DNA from: an uncultured Collinsella sp.
GTDB taxonomy: Bacteria; Actinomycetota; Coriobacteriia; Coriobacteriales; Coriobacteriaceae
DNA: 64,000 nucleotides
Assembly (NCBI GenBank): GCA_937995345.1
Contig: CALKKS010000011.1
Location: 1-64,000, forward strand
Direction: 5' to 3'
The translations under genes were made by a program, and so were the position numbers. The first letter of the stretch is position 1. Each line of letters starts with the position of its first letter. A model generated the notes under the pieces. The model saw only the letters and a program-made list of their open reading frames with translations. It did not search any database and was not told the origin of the DNA. This document shows positions 16,962-24,893 of the stretch, piece after piece.

Positions 16962-17021
16962 GATAAAAAGGGGCATCGGGGGCACGGTCCGCCGAGCCTC
17001 CTTGAGCACCAGCACCGCAGC

Positions 17022-18041
17022 CTAGAGCGTCAAGCGAATCGCATCGATGATCTCCGCGCAGCGCTGTGTGGCGGCAAGGGGCATGACGGGACTCTCGAGT
17101 TTCCCCGCCCGGATGAGCTGGGTCGCATGCGAAGCTTCGCCGTAAAAATCATCGACCTCAAACGGGGCAATTATTTCGAGCATTCGTCCGTCGGAGTACT
17201 TCACATGGGCGAGCTCGGGGCGATGGAGGCGCTCGATTTCCAACGAGCCCCGCTCGCAGGCAATCGTTAAGCGGCTTTCATATGCTGCTTTGCCGTCGCA
17301 CACCATATGAATGGGTATACCGCCGACACTCATATGAATCTCATCGGCCCAATCCACGCGGCCGCCCGATACGTCACGCCAGCGAACTTCACGAGACGAA
17401 ACATCGCACGCACCCGCAAGCAAATCCTCAAACCACCCGACCGCATAGCAGCCCATGTCATATAGACAGCCGCCCTGCAACGGATCGAGCAGATAACTCG
17501 AAGGCGGCTCACCATAATCGAGTTTTTGCATGCTTTCGATCGAGACGATACAGCCGAGCTCGCCCGACGCAAGCAAGTCCTCCACGCGAGTGCGCATCGG
17601 GCAAAACCGATTTTTCATCGCCTCCATAAACAGCACGCCGCACTCGCGAGAGGCGGAGGCAATCGAGAGAGCCTCTTCCTCACTCAAAACGGCCGGCTTT
17701 TCGCACAGCACGGCCTTTCCGGCGCGCAGCGCGCGACAGGCCCAACGCGTATGCATACCATGCGGAAGAGCCAAGTAGATTGCGTCGACATCGGGGTCGG
17801 CAATCAGCGCGTCATAAGCCGCATCGCCGCTATCGTCAGCCGTGGCATAACTGTGCGCGGCATCAATCGAAAACGCCCTGCAAAACTCCTCAACATGCAA
17901 AGGAGTGCGACCGGCGGCAGCCACAAGCCGTGCCCCGTCTACCTCCTTGAGCGACGATGCAAATCGATGCGAAATGTGCCCAGCGCCCAAAACGCCCCAA
18001 CGAACCTCACGCAAATCATCACATGAATCCCGATGGCCCAC
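17022..18041 (-). CDS. Gfo/Idh/MocA-family NAD(P)-dependent oxidoreductase
   Basis: 339-aa dehydrogenase acting on a sugar, inositol or related polyol. The N-terminal Rossmann fold shows WGVLGAGHISHRFASSL, DAIYLALPHGMHTRWA and the catalytic-domain motif GKAVLCEKPAVLSEEEA (EKP Lys at ~115). The C-terminal alpha/beta domain includes GGCLYDMGCYAVGW. The GTG at 18041 follows GAAGGGGGCTGTC. It lies between the two R palindromes, on the strand of its neighbours. A second Gfo/Idh protein is encoded at 25453. The substrate is unknown. Confidence 0.88.
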   Translation of the reverse strand: MGHRDSCDDLREVRWGVLGAGHISHRFASSLKEVDGARLVAAAGRTPLHVEEFCRAFSIDAAHSYATADDSGDAAYDALIADPDVDAIYLALPHGMHTRWACRALRAGKAVLCEKPAVLSEEEALSIASASRECGVLFMEAMKNRFCPMRTRVEDLLASGELGCIVSIESMQKLDYGEPPSSYLLDPLQGGCLYDMGCYAVGWFEDLLAGACDVSSREVRWRDVSGGRVDWADEIHMSVGGIPIHMVCDGKAAYESRLTIACERGSLEIERLHRPELAHVKYSDGRMLEIIAPFEVDDFYGEASHATQLIRAGKLESPVMPLAATQRCAEIIDAIRLTL

Positions 18042-18056
18042 GACAGCCCCCTTCAG

Positions 18057-18119
18057 TTGCGGTGGAATAGTTCCTGTTTAAGCCCCATTCTGCCGCAAAC
18101 AGGAACTATTCCACCGCAA
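18057..18119. repeat. 63-bp palindromic repeat R, copy b (perfect)
   Basis: Perfect 23-bp arms beginning TTGCGGTGGAATAGTTCC surround a 17-nt loop. It sits 16 bp upstream of the Gfo/Idh start and 15 bp from the stop of the aldo/keto reductase gene. Flanking bases (about 25 bp on the right) also resemble those of the copy at 16899. Confidence 0.9.
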
Positions 18120-18133
18120 GTTATAAGAGGGCA

Positions 18134-19321
18134 TCAGGAGCACGTTTTGCCGAAGGCTTTAAGCGCGGCCGTTACGGGGCCAGGTTGAAAGCGGCGACGC
18201 ACGTCGTCGAGACGCTCGGGAATGTCAATGTGCTGCGGACAGTGACGTGCGCATTTGCCGCACTTGATGCAATTGCTCACCAGCTTGGGCTCGCTCGTGC
18301 GCACCGCACTCGCCGTAAAGTACTGCGACAGTCCCGTAAACCAGCTGTGCGCATAGCTCGCGTTGTAGGCGGCAAAGCAGCCAGGAATGTTGATGCCCTT
18401 GGGGCACGGCATGCAGTAGCCGCATGCCGTGCAGGGCACACGGTTCGATTTCTCGAACTCCTCCAGCACGCGCGCGATGGTATCGAGCTGCTCCGTCGTC
18501 ATCGAATTCGGCAGTGCGCGATCCGCCAATGCCGCGTTCTCGTCCACCTGCGCGGTATCGGTCATACCAGAAAGCAGCATCGTGACTTGAGGGTGGTTCC
18601 ACACCCACGAAAGCCCCCAAGCAGCCGGCGACTTCAGGTACGGATCGCGTACGTCATCGAGCACGGCGCGGGCCCGCGGAGGCAGTTTGCCCGCCAGGCG
18701 TCCACCCAAAAGCGGCTCCATCACAAACACCGCGAGCCCGCGCTCGGCGGCTGCCATGAGTCCCGCCGTTCCCGCTTGGTAGCGCTCTCCAGCGTAGTTG
18801 TACTGGATCTGGCAAAAATCCCAGTCATACGCGTCAAGCATCGTGAGGAAGTCCGCCGCACTGCCGTGGTACGAAAAACCTATCTGGCGAATACGCCCCG
18901 CAGCCTTTTGGTGCGCAATCCAGTCCTCGATGTCCAACGCCACCACGCGCTCCCACTGGGCGGGCGAGGTGATGTTGTGCATAAGGTAGTAGTCGATATG
19001 GTCGGTCCGCAGGCGGCGCAGTTGTTCGTCGAAAAACCGGTCGAAATCCTCCGTGCACTTGCACGAAGCGTGCGGCAACTTAGTCGCCAGCAACACCCGG
19101 TCACGCAGCCCCAAGCGCTCAAGCGAGGCGCCCACGCACGCCTCGTTACCGGGATAGAGATACGCGGTGTCCAGATAATTAATCCCCTGCTCCACCGCAT
19201 GGGAAATGATGGCATCGGCTGTCTTCGCATCGGGGTGTCCCGGCGCACCGGGAAACCTCATGCAGCCCAGACCCAGAGCGGATATTCGGTTACCACTTTT
19301 GGGGTCAACGCGGTATTGCAC
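18134..19321 (-). CDS. Aldo/keto reductase with C-terminal ferredoxin-like iron-sulfur domain
   Basis: 395 aa. The first ~270 residues are an aldo/keto reductase barrel: LGLGCMRFPG, DTAYLYPGNEACVG with the catalytic Asp/Tyr, LATKLPHASCK with Lys, and DYYLMHNI. The tail has two Cys clusters, CTACGYCMPCPKGI and CIKCGKCARHCPQHI, for one or two [4Fe-4S] centres. This fused family is common in anaerobes and is thought to couple carbonyl reduction to ferredoxin-type electron flow. The GTG at 19321 is chosen because AAAGGAGGGG lies 4 bases upstream; an ATG 18 bases earlier has no such site. Confidence 0.9.
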   Translation of the reverse strand: MQYRVDPKSGNRISALGLGCMRFPGAPGHPDAKTADAIISHAVEQGINYLDTAYLYPGNEACVGASLERLGLRDRVLLATKLPHASCKCTEDFDRFFDEQLRRLRTDHIDYYLMHNITSPAQWERVVALDIEDWIAHQKAAGRIRQIGFSYHGSAADFLTMLDAYDWDFCQIQYNYAGERYQAGTAGLMAAAERGLAVFVMEPLLGGRLAGKLPPRARAVLDDVRDPYLKSPAAWGLSWVWNHPQVTMLLSGMTDTAQVDENAALADRALPNSMTTEQLDTIARVLEEFEKSNRVPCTACGYCMPCPKGINIPGCFAAYNASYAHSWFTGLSQYFTASAVRTSEPKLVSNCIKCGKCARHCPQHIDIPERLDDVRRRFQPGPVTAALKAFGKTCS

Positions 19322-19484
19322 GGCCCCTCCTTTCGCCATCAGCGCCCCGGCAAGGCGAAACACAATGGTCACGCGGCCGAAACATCGTGGAATCGCAATC
19401 GAGAACGTATCGTAACGTAGCAGAAGTCGAGCCGTCACGACACCGCTTTAACATCAGCAAAAAGCCCGATGAAAAGAGCCAAGC

Positions 19485-19679
19485 GTGACCACGCGTGAGG
19501 ACGCCTACCCCTACCCCAGCGAACAGTACATCCTCTCGGTCGACCGCTATCAGATCGAGGTCATGGGCCATCTAGACGAGCTTCCCGCCACGGGCGCCGT
19601 CATCTTCTGCACCTTCCCCAAGGTGCGCGATGGCGTTGGATATCCAGCGCGCGTCTTTGCGGTCTGCCCTGCAGCGTAG
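19485..19679 (+). pseudogene. Remnant of a cyclase-family (PF04199-type) hydrolase gene
   Basis: A 64-codon frame whose second half, GHLDELPATGAVIFCTFPK followed by GVGYPARVFAVCP, matches the C-terminal end of kynurenine-formamidase/cyclase-family proteins (pattern NLDQLP-GA-V-P-K-G-G-PAR). The metal-binding HxGTHxD region and the rest of the roughly 210-aa domain are absent upstream, and there is no good ribosome site. It is best read as a truncated gene. A terminator hairpin still follows at 19756. Confidence in the family match is moderate because of the short length. Confidence 0.5.
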
Positions 19680-19755
19680 CGTCCAGGCAAACGTTTCTTT
19701 TTCATAACAGCCGCTCCGCGCACCCATCAATCACCCTGGCAGCATACAATCCATC

Positions 19756-19784
19756 AGGCGCCCCTTACGCGGGCGCCTTTTATA
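19756..19784 (+). terminator. Terminator after the cyclase remnant
   Basis: AGGCGCCC, loop and GGGCGCCT are followed by TTTTATAT on the plus strand. This is an intrinsic terminator 17 bp before the ketopantoate-reductase-like gene, probably a leftover of the lost upstream gene. Confidence 0.7.
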
Positions 19785-19800
19785 TGGGGAGATGATTCAT

Positions 19801-20715
19801 ATGCAGATCAACAAGGTCGCTTTCATCGGCAAGGGCGGCGTGGGCCTACTCTACGGCAGTATGATCGCCCAGGCGCTCGGCAATGACGCCGTCGAATACG
19901 TCATGGACGACGCGCGCCTTGAGCGCCACGCGGGCGATGCGCTCACCGTCAACGGAAAGCCCTGCGCGCTCAAGTCCGTCCGCGCGAGCGAGGCGACGCC
20001 CGTCGACCTGGTCATCCTCACGGTCAAGACAACCGGGCTCGATATGGCGCTCAAAACCATGGAAAGCGTCGTGGGCCCCAATACGCTCATCGCATCCCTT
20101 TGCAACGGCATCACCAGCGAGCAAAAGATTGCCGAGCGCTTTGGCTGGGAGCATACTGTCCTCGGAATCTGCCAGGGCATGGATGCCGTATTCCTCAACG
20201 GCGCGCTCACCTTTACCAATACCGGCGAGATTCGCTTTGGTGCGGCAGCCGGCACCGACCCCGCGACCGTCGCCGGCATCGACGAGCTCTACACGCGCTG
20301 CGGCATCGCCCACACCGTCGAGGCAGACATCGCGCACCGCATGTGGGCCAAGCTCATGCTCAACGACGGCATCAACCAAACCTGCATGGCCTACGGCGGC
20401 ACGTACGGAAGCGCCACGGAACGGGACTCCGAGCAGCGTCGCTGCTTTGTTTCCGCCATGCGCGAAACGCTTGCAGTCGCCAACGCCGAAGGCATCGAGC
20501 TGACCGAAGCAGACCTGACGCAGATGGTGCACCTCATCGAGGGACTCAATCCCGCCGGCATGCCGTCGATGGCGCAAGACCGCGTCGCGCGACGCAAGAC
20601 CGAAGTCGATGAGTTTGCGGGCACCATCTGCCGCCTGGCAGCCAAGCACGATATCCAGACGCCTCAGAACGAATGGCTCTATCAGCGTATTCGCGAAATC
20701 GAGGCAAGCTGGTAG
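19801..20715 (+). CDS. Ketopantoate reductase (ApbA/PanE)-family protein
   Basis: 304 aa. The N-terminal NADP-binding fold starts VAFIGKGGVGLLYGSMIAQ; the second half holds the conserved Lys/Asn segment AHRMWAKLMLNDGINQTCMA and PSMAQDRVARRKTEVDEF, the PanE catalytic-domain signature. Reaction: 2-dehydropantoate to pantoate, the pantothenate/CoA branch. Several PanE-like paralogues act on other 2-oxoacids, and no panB or panC is nearby. The ATG at 19801 has GGGGAG 9 bases before it; the in-frame ATG at 19792 would abut that site. Confidence 0.82.
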   Translation: MQINKVAFIGKGGVGLLYGSMIAQALGNDAVEYVMDDARLERHAGDALTVNGKPCALKSVRASEATPVDLVILTVKTTGLDMALKTMESVVGPNTLIASLCNGITSEQKIAERFGWEHTVLGICQGMDAVFLNGALTFTNTGEIRFGAAAGTDPATVAGIDELYTRCGIAHTVEADIAHRMWAKLMLNDGINQTCMAYGGTYGSATERDSEQRRCFVSAMRETLAVANAEGIELTEADLTQMVHLIEGLNPAGMPSMAQDRVARRKTEVDEFAGTICRLAAKHDIQTPQNEWLYQRIREIEASW

Positions 20716-20748
20716 CGCCCGATTTGCCATGTCAACAGACTCAACAGT

Positions 20749-20786
20749 AAAGCCGCCGCAAGGAGCACTCCCCTTGCGGCGGCTTT
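20749..20786. terminator. Bidirectional terminator
   Basis: A 15-bp stem (AAAGCCGCCGCAAGG and its complement) lies between convergent genes, with A/T-rich sides for both directions. Confidence 0.85.
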
Positions 20787-20823
20787 CATCTTCATCTATA
20801 ACCAGTAGTCGGTGTTCCGACGG

Positions 20824-21030
20824 TTAGAGCTGCGACTCCGGAGCCTCGTCCTCGTCATCGCGACAAAGGACCACGCCCGCGCTTCCCAGCAGCGCGGCCG
20901 CGATCAGCGCACCGACCACGATAGGAGCAGCCCCGCATGACCCCTGCATGCCCGCGACGAGCGCGGCGGTAGGGCCAAGACAGCCAAGCATCAATGCGAC
21001 GGCGGCGACGGCGATATCTCGAGCGTTCAC
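20824..21030 (-). CDS. Small membrane protein of unknown function
   Basis: 68 aa with two hydrophobic helices (roughly residues 7-27 and 36-56), each rich in Ala and Gly, and an acidic cytoplasmic tail (CRDDEDEAPESQL). The GTG at 21030 has GGAGGA at a 9-base distance. No family is recognised. It is the only gene between two hairpins and may be a free-standing unit. Coding status rests on the ribosome site and the membrane-protein composition. Confidence 0.6.
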   Translation of the reverse strand: MNARDIAVAAVALMLGCLGPTAALVAGMQGSCGAAPIVVGALIAAALLGSAGVVLCRDDEDEAPESQL

Positions 21031-21145
21031 AAGACCACTTCCTCCACGAGAAAGACCTTTTTTCTCATGAACTAGTGTGCCCCGCGCCCATATGCGCGGC
21101 GTACCGCCACGGTAAGGGCTCTGTTAACTCAAGCGCATACATAGA

Positions 21146-21189
21146 ACGGGCGTCTTTACGTTGCCCAAAAGCTCGGTAAAGACGCCCGT
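21146..21189 (-). terminator. Hairpin after the secreted-protein gene
   Basis: ACGGGCGTCTTTAC pairs with its exact complement over a 16-nt loop, 28 bp after the stop of the gene at 21218. The T-run is missing, so termination efficiency is uncertain. Confidence 0.6.
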
Positions 21190-21217
21190 CCGCCAAATAT
21201 CTGTGATGCCGAAAAGA

Positions 21218-21994
21218 TTACCAACCGGTGTAGTAGTCGGTGGTTCCGGCAGCGCAGCCGGAGTCATAGACCTTGCACTCACCCTTGGATCCGGTAAACG
21301 TGGAGCCTTGGGCCTTATCGCCCGCAGCAACAACGTAGTAGCCATCGGAATCGCGCCAAAAGCCCTCAGAATCCTGCGTCCACTCGCCCGTGCGGTGATG
21401 ATAGAGCACATTGCTGCTGTAATAGGTCTCGCGGCGGCCGTTATAGTTATTGACGCCGCTCGAACGTGTCAGGCCTGAGCCGTTGGCGTAATACGCAGCG
21501 GACGCGTAAGACGAGCCGGAGCCGGCGTTGTAATACGAAGCCTGAGCGGCTTCAGCAGCCTCGGCTTCGGCGGCCGCAGCCTCGAGCGCCTCGCGCTTGG
21601 CATCCTCAAGCGTGGAGCGAAGCTCGTCGAGCTCGGTCGACTTGGCGTCGACCTCCCCCATCGTCAAAAGGCCACCCGCGTTGTCGATGCAGCCCTGCAA
21701 GACAGCCCGCTCATCATCGGTAGCATAGTCGCCATACATGTTCATAATGATCTGCGCGCGCATCTCAAGGGAATCGCGCTTTGCCCCCATCGAGGCGTTC
21801 CACTCCTGCATGGAGCCATAACCATCGCCGCGATAGTCGACGGGCTGCACCAGCGTCGCCTCGGACGGCGTAGACCCTACCGCATCGGACAGTGTTGCGG
21901 CGTGGGCATCAGTTGCGCCGGCGCCCGCCAAAAGTGCCACGGTCAGAGCGGCGGAAAGGGCGGCGGCTTTCGGTTTTCGTGAATCGATCCTCAT
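21218..21994 (-). CDS. Secreted protein with coiled coil and Tyr/Gly-rich C-terminal domain
   Basis: 258 aa. A signal peptide (ALSAALTVALLAGAGATDAHA) is followed by a region with two helices (residues ~60-150), the second very Ala/Glu-rich (EALEAAAAEAEAAEAAQA) and likely coiled coil. A Ser/Tyr/Gly linker leads to a compact C-terminal domain (~200-258) with DSEGFWRDSDGYYVVAAG, two Cys and the ending GTTDYYTGW. That domain recalls the 3D/RlpA-like double-psi barrels on cell-wall-associated proteins, but the match is by eye. It is probably exported and wall-associated; function unknown. Confidence 0.65.
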   Translation of the reverse strand: MRIDSRKPKAAALSAALTVALLAGAGATDAHAATLSDAVGSTPSEATLVQPVDYRGDGYGSMQEWNASMGAKRDSLEMRAQIIMNMYGDYATDDERAVLQGCIDNAGGLLTMGEVDAKSTELDELRSTLEDAKREALEAAAAEAEAAEAAQASYYNAGSGSSYASAAYYANGSGLTRSSGVNNYNGRRETYYSSNVLYHHRTGEWTQDSEGFWRDSDGYYVVAAGDKAQGSTFTGSKGECKVYDSGCAAGTTDYYTGW

Positions 21995-22205
21995 GTAGCT
22001 GGAAACCTCCGTAGTGCGTTTTTGCTGCGTTTAAGCTGCGTGTGATTCGATCGCGCTGCATAGTACCCCGAGCAATTCGCGACCTGCGGTTTTACTCAAA
22101 AGGTGCACGTCAATTGCGTAAAACTCACATCCTCTCAACAGGAGTTTTCCACAACTCGCATGCATAAAGCGTCTCAAAAACCCTGTTTTGGCATGCTTCC
22201 TATGC
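21995..22205. other. Spacer with no recognised gene
   Basis: This AT-richer stretch separates the secreted-protein gene (its promoter would lie here on the minus strand) from the metY terminator. No convincing coding frame, repeat or strong promoter was seen. Confidence 0.5.
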
Positions 22206-22246
22206 AAAAAAGGTGCCTGTGCAAACATTGTTCGCACAGGCACCTT
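22206..22246 (-). terminator. Terminator of metY
   Basis: On the minus strand AAGGTGCCTGTGC, an 11-nt loop and GCACAGGCACC are followed by TTTTTTGCAT. This is a classical intrinsic terminator 60 bp after the metY stop. Confidence 0.9.
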
Positions 22247-22306
22247 GAGCAGGCATTTTATGCAGTTATACCTATCGAGTCGCAAGGGGTCCTTGCACAA
22301 GTCGCC

Positions 22307-23617
22307 TTACTCGTCCAGCGCGGCGAAGGCCTGCTTCAGATCCCAAATGATGTCCTCGGCGTTCTCGGTACCGATGGAAAGACGGATCGTGGAGGGCGTG
22401 ATGTTCTGCTCGGCGAGCTCCTCGGCAGAGAGCTGGGAGTGCGTGGTGGTAGCCGGGTGCACGACGAGCGACTTGACGTCGGCCACGTTGGCGAGCAGCG
22501 AGAATACCTGCAGGTGATCGATAAACTTCCAAGCGGCCTCCTGGCCACCCTTAATCTCAAAGGTAAAGATCGAGGCGCCGCCGTTGGGGAAGTACTCCTT
22601 GTAGAGCTCATGATCGGGGTGCTCAGGCAGGCTCGGGTGGTTCACCTTGGCGACATGGCTGTCACCGGTCAGGAACTCAACGACCTTCTTGGTGTTCTCG
22701 ACATGACGGTCGACACGCAGCGACAGGGTCTCGGTGCCCTGGAGCAGGACCCAGGCGTTAAACGGGCTGATGCAGGCGCCCTCGTCACGCAGCAGAATGG
22801 CGCGGACATAGGTTGCGAAGGCAGCGGGGCCGGCAGCCTCGGCAAACGAGACGCCATGGTAGGAGGGGTTGGGCTCGGCGATCTGGGCGTACTTGCCACT
22901 CGCCTTCCAATCGAAGTTACCGCCGTCGACGATCACACCGCCCAGCGAGGTGCCGTGACCACCGATGAACTTGGTTGCGGAGTGAACGACGATGTTGGCA
23001 CCATGCTCCAGCGGACGGAACAGGTACGGAGTGCCGAAAGTGTTGTCGACGACAACCGGCAGACCGTGCTTCTTGGCGATCTCGGAGATGGCATCGATGT
23101 TGGGGATGTCGGAGTTGGGATTGCCGAGCGTCTCGAGGTAGATGACCGTGGTGTTGTCCTTGATGGCGCCCTCGACCTCGTCCAGGTTATGAGCGTCGAC
23201 AAACGTGGTCTCGACACCAAACTGGGAGAGGGTATGCTCCAGCAGGTTGTAGGAGCCACCGTAGATGGTCTTCTGGGCCACCACGTGGTCACCGGCCTGG
23301 GCGAGTGCCTGCAGGGTATAGGTGATAGCGGCAGCACCGGAAGCGACGGCGAGACCGGCCACGCCGCCCTCGAGCGCGGCGATGCGGTCCTCGAAGACGC
23401 CCTGGGTGGAGTTGGTCAGACGACCGTAGATGTTGCCGGCGTCGGCAAGGCCAAAGCGGTCGGCGGCGTGCTGGGCGTTGCGGAACACGTAGCTCGTGGT
23501 CTGATAGATAGGCACGGCGCGGGCATCGGATGCGGGATCGGCGCTCTCCTGGCCAACGTGCAGCTGCAGGGTATCGAAACCAAAGGTGTGCTCGGGGTTG
23601 TTGATGAACTGGCTCAT
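22307..23617 (-). CDS. metY: O-acetylhomoserine aminocarboxypropyltransferase (sulfhydrylase)
   Basis: 436-aa PLP enzyme of the Cys/Met metabolism family. It converts O-acetylhomoserine plus sulfide to homocysteine (or with methanethiol to methionine). It opens with GFDTLQLHVGQESADPAS, typical of MetY. The PLP Lys lies in VVHSATKFIGGHGTSLGG (~210), and the cofactor-binding loop is SGAAAITYTL (~95). Length (430-440 aa) separates it from the shorter MetB/MetC enzymes. The ATG at 23617 follows AAGGAGATCATC. A leader peptide, a hairpin and a promoter lie upstream, and a LysR regulator is divergently encoded. Confidence 0.95.
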   Translation of the reverse strand: MSQFINNPEHTFGFDTLQLHVGQESADPASDARAVPIYQTTSYVFRNAQHAADRFGLADAGNIYGRLTNSTQGVFEDRIAALEGGVAGLAVASGAAAITYTLQALAQAGDHVVAQKTIYGGSYNLLEHTLSQFGVETTFVDAHNLDEVEGAIKDNTTVIYLETLGNPNSDIPNIDAISEIAKKHGLPVVVDNTFGTPYLFRPLEHGANIVVHSATKFIGGHGTSLGGVIVDGGNFDWKASGKYAQIAEPNPSYHGVSFAEAAGPAAFATYVRAILLRDEGACISPFNAWVLLQGTETLSLRVDRHVENTKKVVEFLTGDSHVAKVNHPSLPEHPDHELYKEYFPNGGASIFTFEIKGGQEAAWKFIDHLQVFSLLANVADVKSLVVHPATTTHSQLSAEELAEQNITPSTIRLSIGTENAEDIIWDLKQAFAALDE

Positions 23618-23672
23618 GATGATCTCCTTGATCGAACGAAAGTAAATAAATAAGAGAGAAGTAAGTCGCTGT

Positions 23673-23704
23673 CTCCTGATCACGCCGACGGGCGCAAACA
23701 GGAG
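23673..23704 (-). promoter_or_regulatory. Hairpin overlapping the metY leader peptide (attenuator candidate)
   Basis: On the minus strand CTCCTG and CAGGAG close an outer stem and CGCC/GGCG an inner stem with a CGTC loop. The hairpin covers the last codons and stop of the leader ORF, including its second Cys codon, and is followed by a pyrimidine-rich stretch. Ribosome position on the leader would decide whether it forms. Confidence 0.5.
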
Positions 23705-23733
23705 CCCGGCATTCGTCTTGGTAAGCAATTCAT
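23680..23733 (-). CDS. 17-codon leader peptide upstream of metY
   Basis: An ATG at 23733 with AAAGGAGG seven bases upstream begins the short frame MNCLPRRMPGSCLRPSA, ending in TGA. It lies between the promoter at 23802-23830 and metY. Two of 17 codons are Cys and two are Met, the amino acids of this pathway, suggesting translation-dependent control of metY. The frame ends inside a hairpin. The ribosome site and location are directly visible; the attenuation role is inferred. It is too short to test by composition. Confidence 0.55.
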   Translation of the reverse strand: MNCLPRRMPGSCLRPSA

Positions 23734-23801
23734 ATGCGGGCCTCCTTTCGCGTCCCAGTTCCGTAGTTGGCTTAATTACCTACCGCCTTTGTGTGTTTTG
23801 A

Positions 23802-23830
23802 ATAGTACGAGCATTGTCTCCCTCGGTCAA
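23802..23830 (-). promoter_or_regulatory. metY promoter
   Basis: On the minus strand TTGACC (23830-23825) and TACTAT (23807-23802) are 17 bp apart. The transcript would start near 23795, leaving a leader of about 180 nt before metY. Confidence 0.75.
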
Positions 23831-23852
23831 TCACTTAAAAGCGCTAACTTGT

Positions 23853-23869
23853 TATCTGTTTTATAGATA
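23853..23869. promoter_or_regulatory. LysR-type operator candidate
   Basis: TATCT-N7-AGATA is an inverted repeat with the T-N11-A core, in the divergent region just before the LysR gene and upstream of the metY promoter. Confidence 0.45.
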
Positions 23870-23891
23870 GCTATCGAAAGGATGGGCGCCA

Positions 23892-24794
23892 ATGACCCTC
23901 CAGCAGCTTCGCTTTTTGATCGCCGTGGCAGAGTCCGGCTCAATCAACGCCGCAGCTCGGCGCCTCTATACCGCTCAGTCCAACATCTCAAACGCCGTCA
24001 AAAGCCTGGAACAGGAACTCCATCTGGAGATCTTTACGCGCTCCAGCCGCGGCGTCACGCTCACCAACGACGGCACCGAGCTTTTGGGCTATGCGCGCCA
24101 GGTCGTAGAGCAGGCCGACATGCTCGAGGCACGCTACGAGGACGGCGGCACCCCGCAAGCCCGCCTCGCCATTTCCGCCCAGCACTACGCCTTTTCGGTC
24201 GAGGCCTTTGTCAACGTAGTCGAGCGCTGCCGCGACAGCAAGTTCGAGTTCATCATGCGCGAGACCACCACATCGCAGATCATCGATGACGTCCGTGCGT
24301 TTCGCAGCGATATCGGCATCCTGTATCTGGATGACTTTAACGCCCGCGTTCTGCAGAAGGCCTTCGCCGATGCCCGCGCAAGCTTCCATCCCCTATTCGA
24401 CGCGACGGTCCACGTCTTCGTTAGCGAGCGCCACCCGCTCGCACGCCGCCCTCAGCTGTCCCTTGCCGACCTCACGCCCTATACGCGCTACAGCTTTGAG
24501 CAGGGAACCTCAAACTCCTTCTATTACGCCGAGGAACCCTTTAGCTATATCCCTTGCGACCGCAACATACGAATCTCGGACCGCGGAACGCTCACTAACT
24601 TACTTATCACGTCGAACGGTTACACCCTGTCGACCGGTGTCCTCTCCAATGAGATGCAATGGGGTATGGCATCGATCCCGTTAGCAGACGCCCCAACGAT
24701 GCACGTAGGCTATATCATGCACGACGAGCGCAAGCCCTCTCCCCTCTTGCAGCAATACCTCGACGAGCTCAACCGCATCACCCATGCCAACTAG
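23892..24794 (+). CDS. LysR-family transcriptional regulator
   Basis: 300 aa. The N-terminal winged helix-turn-helix is MTLQQLRFLIAVAESGSINAAARRLYTAQSNISNAVKSLE in outline (residues 1-40), followed by a periplasmic-binding-protein-like effector domain (~90-295) where a small metabolite would bind. It is divergent from metY, so control of sulfur amino-acid synthesis with O-acetylserine, O-acetylhomoserine or a similar effector is likely by position. The ATG at 23892 follows GAAAGGATGGGCGCC. Confidence 0.9.
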   Translation: MTLQQLRFLIAVAESGSINAAARRLYTAQSNISNAVKSLEQELHLEIFTRSSRGVTLTNDGTELLGYARQVVEQADMLEARYEDGGTPQARLAISAQHYAFSVEAFVNVVERCRDSKFEFIMRETTTSQIIDDVRAFRSDIGILYLDDFNARVLQKAFADARASFHPLFDATVHVFVSERHPLARRPQLSLADLTPYTRYSFEQGTSNSFYYAEEPFSYIPCDRNIRISDRGTLTNLLITSNGYTLSTGVLSNEMQWGMASIPLADAPTMHVGYIMHDERKPSPLLQQYLDELNRITHAN

Positions 24795-24893
24795 CTGTCG
24801 GAAGACAGGGTAGAAATCATAGATTGCTAGCCCCCGGCGGGCATGGCGCTACAATGGTCACTCACATGGAACGCACTCAACGAAAGGAAGCCC

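Noticed and set aside
23618..23891. A SAM riboswitch or T-box before metY
   Set aside because: The expected conserved cores were not found; the leader-peptide arrangement explains the region better.
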